Shown: positions 57,100 to 64,000 of the stretch, in pieces
How the letters are laid out: the number at the start of each line of letters is the position of its first letter
How positions within the stretch are numbered: the first letter of the stretch is position 1
Assembly: GCA_030435675.1 (NCBI GenBank)
Contig: CM059621.1
Span: forward strand, 4,588,001-4,652,000
Length of the DNA stretch: 64,000 nt
Direction of reading: 5' to 3'
From: Steinernema hermaphroditum
Lineage: Eukaryota; Nematoda; Chromadorea; Rhabditida; Steinernematidae
Notes under the pieces: model-generated
Told to the model about the DNA's origin: nothing
The model's database searches: none
Seen by the model: only the letters and a program-made list of their open reading frames with translations
Program-made: the position numbers and the translations under genes

Positions 57100-57297
57100 G
57101 GCTCGTTCATACTCAGCGTGAAGGTGAGGGTGACGCAGTGCTCTCGATGCTGTGCCCTGAAAGCTCAATAACTACGGTATCTCGGAATTTTTCTTTTTCG
57201 CTGACAAGGGGATTTGGAAAAGAAAAATTAGGAAGGGCACATCATTGAGAGCACTGCGTCTCCGACTCACCGTCACGCTGAGTATGAACGAGGCTTA
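57100..57297. mobile_element. MITE of about 200 bp with long terminal inverted repeats
   Basis: GGCTCGTTCATACTCAGCGT at the left is inverted at the right (ACGCTGAGTATGAACGAGGC). The inverted match extends about 45 bp inward, through GGTGA and GACGCAGTGCTCTC. A TTA/TAA is present at both outer ends, compatible with a 3-bp target duplication as in Harbinger elements. Confidence 0.8.
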
Positions 57298-57411
57298 AGT
57301 CTGAGCCTAAACCAAGCCTGGATGCTCAACTCTGCTTACGTCGTCAACGCGCAAAAACAGCGATTATGGTGTGATATCTTCTATGCGTATAATGAAGTGT
57401 TCTTCATGGAT

Positions 57412-57610
57412 CTGCTTCACTCTTTGTTTTCGCTCTGTTTCAGTATTTGTTTTGTTATTCTGTTTTCTTTGAAATACGTCAGAGAAACAATGGATGATAC
57501 TACACACTTGACGAAAGATCAACATATAGAAAAGCTCAACACAACAAAGAATTGTGTTGACGAAAGAGAAAGAATAACAACACGAGCGCAAGATTTCCGA
57601 GAATTAATGA
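57412..57610 (+). repeat. Dispersed 200-bp repeat, copy 1
   Basis: CTGCTTCACTC/T...GTTTTG..ATTCTGTTTT..CGTCAGAGAAA recurs, diverged, at 61881-62064 and 62069-62222. The 123-codon frame at 57322-57693 runs through it and is not preserved in the other copies. Confidence 0.55.
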
Positions 57611-58022
57611 AGCCGATTTCATACAATACTTTCCTTCCTCCACAGCCCACTTCCGGATTCCCCAACGATCTTACAAAATGTAGGGTTGTTTAAGAAAAAT
57701 GAAATAAACAGCGGTTGTAGCCGTTCTTGGATGCCGATCCGGATTGTCAAAGTCTCGAGTCTCCAGGGCTTTCTTGGTCTCGGGACTCTCGAAACTTTTG
57801 GGTCCTAACAAGAAAGTCTGAAATCGTTTGGATATGTACTATTGTAGAGCTTTTGCAGACGCGTTTTCAGTTTGGAGTTGACTCTTGGCAAGATGCGTTT
57901 CATTTCTATTTCAATCCAGACAGATCGAGTGATCTGTGCAAGAATGTGGAACGACTTCAGCGGAAATTTCGGTCGAGGAAGAGGATCACGGGTTCGGATC
58001 TAACCTAATAGTCTTACCGTGT

Positions 58023-58700
58023 AGCGTACATTGCTTTGTTTTTGGACACGATTATAATACGATCGACACAAAGACGAATCACACTTTCCTCTTGGATTAG
58101 TTAAGAGCTAGACAAGGAACCGGAAATTTTGGCTCAAGTACCCGAGTCAAAAATGCGAACCCGAGAACTCTGGTTCTGGAAAAGAGTGAAAAGTCGCGTT
58201 TCGAAGTCTGCCGATTGAGCCTCCTCTTCGTCATTTCGATGCGCTCGCTCAACTTCGACATCGATGCGCTGAGCAAGGAAAAAGCGACTACGGTACAATA
58301 TGCTCCCTTTGTACATAATATGGTGCCTCGCATGACATAGTGTCACTGTTCTCTATATGTGAACTCCATCCGTTCTGGAGTGTTTTTCCTACTTGTGGAA
58401 CAAAGCTTATACAAAAATGCGGTAGGTTCATTATTCGTGAGCCAATTCCCAGTAGCGTCACTTGTACAGCTGCTCTAGTTATTTGTCACAATCTATAACA
58501 ATACAATTCGCCCTACATAGTCGTTGTGTTTACCACGAAAAATAAACAACTTCCGCTACATTGCTTTGTTGTTCGACGCGATGATAATACGATCGAAACA
58601 AAGGCGAATAACACTTTCCTCTTGGATTGATTAGAGTGTTATATGAACAGTGAACAGGTAACTAGTAATCCAAGAGGAAAATGTTATTCGTCTTTATTCG
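58023..58700. repeat. Direct and inverted copies of an 80-bp repeat
   Basis: CATTGCTTTGTT...CACTTTCCTCTTGGATT occurs at about 58029-58100 and 58559-58633. A partial inverted copy (AATCCAAGAGGAAAATGTTA) lies at about 58665-58700. Confidence 0.65.
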
Positions 58701-58734
58701 GAAAGTGTTATTTCATTCACACTTGATCAGAAAT

Positions 58735-58900
58735 GATGAGACCAGAGAAAATCACTCAGAATAAGATACAGGGAGGTCAAAATTGGACCAAAAGGTTTTT
58801 AAACTCCAAATTTCGGATTTTTGCAGGCGAGCGCAGCATCCGGGTCTTGTCCACAAAGTGGGCTAAAGTATAAAGCGACGGCGAATACGTTGATTGGAAC
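58735..58900. repeat. Fragment of the mariner-like element found at 14325-15239
   Basis: Shares CACTCAGAATAAG, GGTCAAAATTGGACCAAAA, CCACAAAGTGGGCTAAAGT and GCGGCGAATA-like segments, in the same order, with 15005-15180. Confidence 0.55.
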
Positions 58901-59509
58901 TATAGGGTGAGCCAGATAAGAAACCAATGTAATTCACTGTGGTCTTTTCCATATACAGTGGCGGCCACGTAAATAGGCGCACCCCTTGGATGAAGTTAGA
59001 ATCGCCGATTTAGCCTGTGTTTTCAAATGTGGGCACTAAAACAAGGGTACTATCAGATGTAGAATTTATCAACCAACAAAGTACGTTACTTTTGTGCGTA
59101 AAATAAAGCTACATCACCAGCGAATAAAAACATCAAAACGGTTTGTAGCGAGATTCTGATTTTGCTACGACGCACACCTAAACATACATCCGACTCGAAC
59201 ATCCGAGGGCTGCAGGTCTGGATCCAGTTTCCTGACTCCATGTGGCCTTTAGAGATGTCCTAAGAAGAACACAATGATTCGTTTCTGTTGCAATTGCCTT
59301 TGTAATGAAAAAAACAGTTATTGAAATTGTGGGAGAACCCAAACCAGAACTGTAGATCGTGTAACATTCAAAATCTCCTTGCATGTTTCTCTTAGTTACT
59401 GTGAACCTCCGGGATATATTACTTTGGCACATCTGATTGATCCGATTGCTCCGCCTACCTGCCCTGGCTTGGCCACGCCCATCCACAACAAAACCACGGC
59501 TGTGTTCTG

Positions 59510-59516
59510 TATATAA
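59510..59516 (+). promoter_or_regulatory. TATA box of the Srx-like gene
   Basis: TATATAA lies 49 bp before the start codon. The same promoter, ATCCATACAAGCTATCAGTC included, is duplicated at 63744 ahead of the second copy. Confidence 0.6.
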
Positions 59517-59564
59517 TCCATACAAGCTATCAGTCAACCATCAGTTTCAACCGCAGCGACTGTG

Positions 59565-60874
59565 ATGAACAACTCGACGATATTCATCTATGGCTCTGAA
59601 CTGCAAGGTGATGGCGTAGTGTCCAGTGATAACATGAGCATTGGCCTCAGCATGTGTGTGGTGAGTTTCCACAGATTTTCTGGCAGCTTATCCACCCGTT
59701 TAGCTCGCAGTCCTAGGAGTTGTCTTGGGAGCCGTGAACCTATACTACATCAAAACGGTCAAGATCTTCCACAACGCCTTCGGGTGGTTCTGGGCAAGTC
59801 GAACCGTGGGAGAGATGATTGTCGAATTCACTCACGCAACTTACAACGGCCCTGTCACTGCTCTGTAAGTATCTTTTTCGTGAATTTGTGGATAATGGTC
59901 GATTTCAGGCAACCGCCAAACATTCCACCAATGATGGGAATAGTGCCCTATGTCATATTCTTTATAGGTGTGCTCAGTTCCTGCATGATGCATATGATCC
60001 TTGCTGTTAACCGAAACATTGCAATCTTTGTGCCACTACGGTATGGGAGCATCTTTTCGAAACGGAACAGTTTGTCTATCGTGGCTTTCACCTGGATTTT
60101 CACAATCGTTGCATCTCCGTTATTATTCGGTAAGGGCAAAAGTCGATACAATATATTAACGATCAGTGATATAAAAGGAAATGTGAGGAATCGAATTTGC
60201 CATTTTCAGTGTTGCCATGTAATCTGGTGGGCTACAGCCCACAGCAGCTCACCTACATCTTTGTCAAATGTCACGAGGGCCAAGAACGAGACTTTTCTTA
60301 TATGGGAAGTATAATAAACTACACGTGCCTGACCACATGCTCTTTCACACTGCTTGTTGATATAACCACTCTCATCAAAATCCTCTACCTCAGAATGGTT
60401 GCCAAAACCTTTTTAAACCGCAATAGTTCCTCGATTCTTTCAGTTCGATCAGAAGCACAAGAACGACCTAACATTTGAAAGAACGGTCCGTTTCTTCAAA
60501 CAGGTTTGTACCTATCCAATTCCGTCTTCAGCGTGCTTTTCAGAGTGCGTTCCAAAACGTGATTATGCTCAGTTCTCTGTTCATAGTCGTCCACCAAAAC
60601 TATAAGAACATGCCGAAAGATCAGATCTCACAACTACAGAAGGTCCTCAACTTGACGGAGATGTTCTCACTGCTTATACTTCACATCGCCAATCCGTGAG
60701 TGCCTGTCGAAAAAAGACACTGTTTCTCTTTTCAGCTTAGCACTTGTTATCTTCAATCCCGAGGTCAGAGGAAGACTTTTCGGAAGATCTACTGTGGATA
60801 CAGACACCACGCAGTCGGCCAATGTGACAGCGCCGACTAAAGATACAGCTCACAAACCTGCGCAGAAGTTGTAG
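59565..60874 (+). CDS. Srx-type seven-transmembrane chemoreceptor
   Basis: Seven exons: 59565-59660, 59704-59864, 59909-60129, 60210-60397, 60444-60503, 60544-60695, 60736-60874, giving 338 residues in phase. The start MNNSTIFIYG follows the TATA box. TM1 is LAVLGVVLGAVNLYY, TM3 runs IFFIGVLSSCMMHMILAVNR, and the Srx signature NRNIAIFVPLRYGSIFSKRN follows it. KNDLTFERTVRFFKQSAFQN leads into TM6, and TM7 ends LILHIANPLALVIFNPEVRG. The first intron's acceptor is CCGTTTAG before CTCGCAGTC; the CTCGCAG seven bases later is out of frame. Chemosensory GPCR by family. AATAAA at 60991. It has a near-identical 5' duplicate at 63799. Confidence 0.85.
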
Positions 60875-60990
60875 CGCAGTAGTGCTATAGAGACGTGATC
60901 GGGGAGCATGTGTTATCGAACGTATGGTTGGCTGATGTATGATTTTGTCAAACTGTGTGCAATTTCAGTTTTACGCACTCCCATATGCGA

Positions 60991-60996
60991 AATAAA
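60991..60996 (+). terminator. Polyadenylation signal of the Srx-like gene
   Basis: AATAAA lies 117 bases after the TAG at 60872-60874. Confidence 0.55.
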
Positions 60997-61294
60997 AACG
61001 ACATAATGACAGAAATAGAAATATAGTGTAAAAATAAAAAAAGGTCGTGAGCATTTGATCGTGCACTGCCCGCTCAATCGAATCCACAACATTCAGGTGG
61101 TTTGAGACGATAGCTTTGAACATTGAATGAGCGAAAAGTCCTGTTCACTTTCCATCTATCTATCCCTCCATGGCCAACGGGATCGAAGGATCAGATTGGT
61201 TGGATTTCGCGTTCAGGAAATATGGATCAGCCGAATCTCAGTTGTCCCTCGCCGGTCCACAGCGAAGAGCAGAATGTAACCCGTGATGGCGTCA

Positions 61295-61392
61295 TCGCAA
61301 CTGATCCCAAGACAACTGATCCCAAGGACAACTGATCCCAAGGAGAACTGATCCCAAGGACCACTGATCCCACGGACGACTGATCCCACGAT
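61295..61392. repeat. Short minisatellite of 16-18 bp units
   Basis: ACTGATCCCA(A/C)GGA(C/G)(A/G)A is repeated about six times with small differences. Confidence 0.8.
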
Positions 61393-61399
61393 GTCCAAA

Positions 61400-61880
61400 T
61401 AGCTTTCGACGGTGTACCGACAGTTACGCGAAAAAAAATTCGTGGCCGGATAGGTGGTCGTGATCGGCATAGGTACTACGGCCGGTTTATTACCGGTACT
61501 ATTAGAGAGCGTAAGCTTTAGCTGTTCTATTCATAGGCATAGACTGAGTCACGCCTAAGAGTGGGTTTAGCTACGCAAAAATAGTTGCGTTAGCATTGTA
61601 CCCTCTGAGAGAGACAATCAATCTTTGATTCCTATAGACATGTTAGTAAGGCTAAAGGAACATGCCTATAAAATTTAGGCTGCGGGGGATCCGCAGGCGA
61701 GCTCTTTATTCATTTTTTTTCGAAGGGGCCTAACATCCATGCTTGGCTTAGGCTCCTGCTTAAACTGAAGCCCATTTATTTTAAGCAAGCCCTGTAGTCT
61801 TAGATTCATTTTGCATTTAGCATCATCACACGGTGTGTTATGTGGCTTCTGTGTGCATAATGAGGTATTTTGCATGCCTC
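61400..61880. other. No supported gene
   Basis: Only short frames. A GCTTGGCTTAGGCTCCTGCTT segment resembles the repeat near 57010-57050. Confidence 0.4.
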
Positions 61881-62222
61881 TGCTTCACTTTCTGTTTTGC
61901 TATTCTGTTTTTTTTGTAATGCGTCAGAGAAAGAATGTATGACACTAGCAAGCGACGAAAAGTCAAGATACAAAAAAAGCTCTGAACAACAAAGAAATGT
62001 GTTTTCGGAAGAAAAACAATGCCGTGGTTACCGTGAACGCAAGATTTCTGAGAATGAAAGAAGCCGGAGCTCATTTTTTGTTTTGTTATTTTGTTTTGTT
62101 TGCAATGCGCCAGTGAAACAATGCACGATACTGATTAACGACGATATGTCAACATGCAAACATACAAAAATGAAGAATCGTGCGGAAGAGGAAGAATAAC
62201 AACACCGAGAATGAAGCCTGCT
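61881..62222. repeat. Dispersed 200-bp repeat, copies 2 and 3 in tandem
   Basis: Two diverged copies of the 57412-57610 repeat (61881-62064 and 62069-62222), each with a T-rich start and GTCAGAGAAA / GCCAGTGAAA. Confidence 0.5.
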
Positions 62223-62579
62223 GAAAACAGCTCGTTTTGTAGAACATTTTGTGCATCCTTCACAGTCCACTTCCGCATTTCAAAACTGTCGTGTCCGCGG
62301 GACGACATAAACTCGTCTTTCCCCTCCGTGTAGATTTGTCCCCACTTAGCACTTATACCATCAATAAAATACCTTTATAGAGAGGGCACACATGAACATA
62401 GGAAGCAGAAGTGGGGAGAGGCGGAGAGAGGGGACGAGGGCGGCCGATCCTTGGGGGAGCCGCGGGAAGACTTTCTGAGTGTGAGGCCGCCGGGCTGAGT
62501 ACTGCGGGCAGCGAGCGGGCCATGCGGGCAGAGGCACGCATGGGACGGGAGCGCGGGGCCACGCCCCGACAAAACTATG

Positions 62580-62710
62580 TTTCGAAGACGAGTCTCATCA
62601 CCTGCCGTGCCCTACCACTGCGTATCTTCAGAATACAGCCTCTTCGTCACTTCGGAGCCTGCGTACACTAATGGGATAGCTGTCGCCGACTCCCACATCG
62701 TGTCCTGAAG
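62580..62710 (+). mobile_element. Possible remnant of retroposon family R1
   Basis: CTGCGTACACTAATGGGATAGCTGTCGCC resembles CCTACACTGATGGGATCGCCGC of the copies at 8389 and 15513. Ends are not defined. Confidence 0.35.
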
Positions 62711-62794
62711 AAAGAGGTTTATCGTTGTTCACATTTTCACCTTTGACGGAAGGGAAGAGAAGCACGTGCCGCAAATGGTGTCTTTTACCCCCAA

Positions 62795-62900
62795 GAAACC
62801 TGTATCTCAATATCCTGAAATTCAGTCACAGTATGGCTATAAAATACAAAGTGTTACAGCGCTTTTGTAGAGCAGAGACAGCTCTTTCAAACGATATGTT
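62795..62900 (-). mobile_element. Mariner fragment (inverted)
   Basis: On the minus strand it matches 4556-4655 of the mariner at 4479-5887: SFERAVSALQKRCNTLYF against LFERAICALQKRGDTFYF, followed by GCC(A/G)..CTGTG..TGAATTTCA.GATATTGAGAT. Confidence 0.65.
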
Positions 62901-63743
62901 ATAATCCGATATCTTCGGCGGACTTCGTGAGTGGAACAGACGAAGAGCTGATTCCAAAATAAAATTAACAGCTTCAGTTTGGGCACTGCTCAACTCCGAC
63001 ATCCTCAACTGATCCTTGCTACGTAATAAGGCCAGACTAAATAGATGAAATGAAGACTGTTGCGTTGTGATGTGTCTATCATTCGAAAAATAGTTGCTGT
63101 TCTTCATCAAAGTCCCGGTAACGGCAATTGCCCAACGTCTTCAGGTATGTGTCATATTCAACAACACAATTTGCCTAACGTATGATATGGGAACGCGTCT
63201 CCCGAAGCCGTGGTTTGCCAAAAAAAGATTACCATGCACGGCTTTCGCAGAGAAACGTCAACGAAGGCGGAGCTCCAATTGAAGAAGTTATGGCACGGTC
63301 GCGGGAAGCAGGTCCAGCCCCGCAAGGCCTATGTGGACTTCAGAACTTGAGAACTTGTTTTGGGACTGTAGTCGCGCAGTAAGCGCGGCTGATCGTACCC
63401 GTGGTGAACCCAAGTCGCCAGCACGCCACGAAAATGAAAGTCGTCGCAGACGGCAGTCTGACCAGCTGTCGGGCCGTCGCCCGAGCCCCTGACCGGCCGT
63501 TGATCGTCGTTTCCTGTTCCCCTGGCCCCCCTATTTTGTGTTTCGTCTATTGGTGCTTCTCCCTTATGAAGAATGACTTGAAATGTGTGCCCGTGTTTCC
63601 CTTAGGGACTCTCCTCCTCAGCAACCATCGGAATGGAACTCGAGTCGGTCCTCGCTACAAAGACATTGGATTGACCCGATTGCTCCGCCTACCTATCCTT
63701 GTTTGGCCACGCCCATCCACAACTAAACCACGGCTGTGTTCTG

Positions 63744-63750
63744 TATATAA
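63744..63750 (+). promoter_or_regulatory. TATA box of the second Srx-like gene
   Basis: TATATAA in the same context and at the same distance from the ATG as in the first copy (59510). Confidence 0.6.
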
Positions 63751-63798
63751 TCCATACAAGCTATCAGTCAACCATCAGTTTCAACCGCAGCGACTGTG

Positions 63799-64000
63799 AT
63801 GAACAACTCGACGATATTCGTCTATGGCTCTGAACTGCAAGGTGATGGCGTAGTGTCTAGCGATAATGTGACCCTAGGCCTCATGATGTGTTCGGTTACT
63901 TTCCACAGATTTTCTGGCAGCTTAACCACCCGTTTAGCTCGCGGCCCTAGGTGTTCTCTTGGGAGGCGTGAACCTGTACTACATCAAAACGGTCAACATC
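63799..64000 (+). CDS. Srx-type chemoreceptor, duplicate of the 59565 gene (cut by window end)
   Basis: Exon 1 is 63799-63894 (32 codons, MNNSTIFVYG start), intron GTTACT...CGTTTAG, exon 2 from 63938 to the edge (LAALGVLLGGVNLYYIKTVN). The donor differs from the first copy (TTCG-GTTACT in place of GTG-GTGAGT). Homology to 59440-59780 starts about 130 bp upstream of the start codon, so promoter and gene were duplicated together. Confidence 0.8.
   Translation, partial: MNNSTIFVYGSELQGDGVVSSDNVTLGLMMCSVTFHRFSGSLTTRLARGPRCSLGRREPVLHQNGQH

Overview
The window is nuclear DNA of a nematode. Two cuticle collagen genes, three nematode-type chemoreceptor families (Srsx-, Srh/Sri- and Srx-like), a GH18 chitinase with CBM14 domains, a tandem CCCH zinc-finger gene and introns of mostly 40-50 nt ending in TTTCAG or TTTTAG all point there. 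A diplogastrid such as Pristionchus would fit, but that is inference. Exon structures were read by eye from frame, phase and splice sites; no transcript or database support was available.

Layout. 1-10.7 kb: four members of an apparently undescribed family of secreted Lys/His/Ser-rich proteins (one edge-truncated + gene with three related exons, a head-to-head inverted pair at 6.1-7.6 kb, and a minus gene at 9.9-10.7 kb). Among them lie an Srsx-like receptor broken by a retroposon and a nest of transposons (mariner, a TA-flanked MITE, retroposons). 11-13.5 kb: a complete chitinase on the minus strand with a tRNA-Ser in its first intron. 14.3-17.5 kb: a mariner-like element, a 5'-truncated retroposon and an intact Srh/Sri-like receptor. 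19.2-24.1 kb: a small secreted peptide gene and two convergent cuticle collagens. 24.5-25.7 kb: a multi-exon gene of unknown function. 26-29.4 kb: satellite and AT-rich repeats.

29.6-39.1 kb: three consecutive + strand genes with the same short-intron style: an RRM-like/coiled-coil protein, an OB-fold (POT1/RPA-like) protein, and a Helitron Rep-helicase that reads without frame damage through about 27 introns, one of them GC-AG. This is the most interesting part of the window: an apparently intact intron-rich Helitron, possibly with single-strand-DNA and RNA-binding accessory genes.

39.5-52.1 kb: a hAT-type MITE, then satellites (53-bp, about 120-bp and 33-bp units and a higher-order array), interrupted by a 4.5-kb transposon block with a truncated PIF/Harbinger transposase, its MADF partner and a second transposase-like gene. 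52.2-64 kb: single genes again (coiled-coil protein, CCCH protein, secreted Kunitz-like protein, an intact Srx-like receptor and the start of its duplicate at the right edge), separated by MITEs and small repeats.
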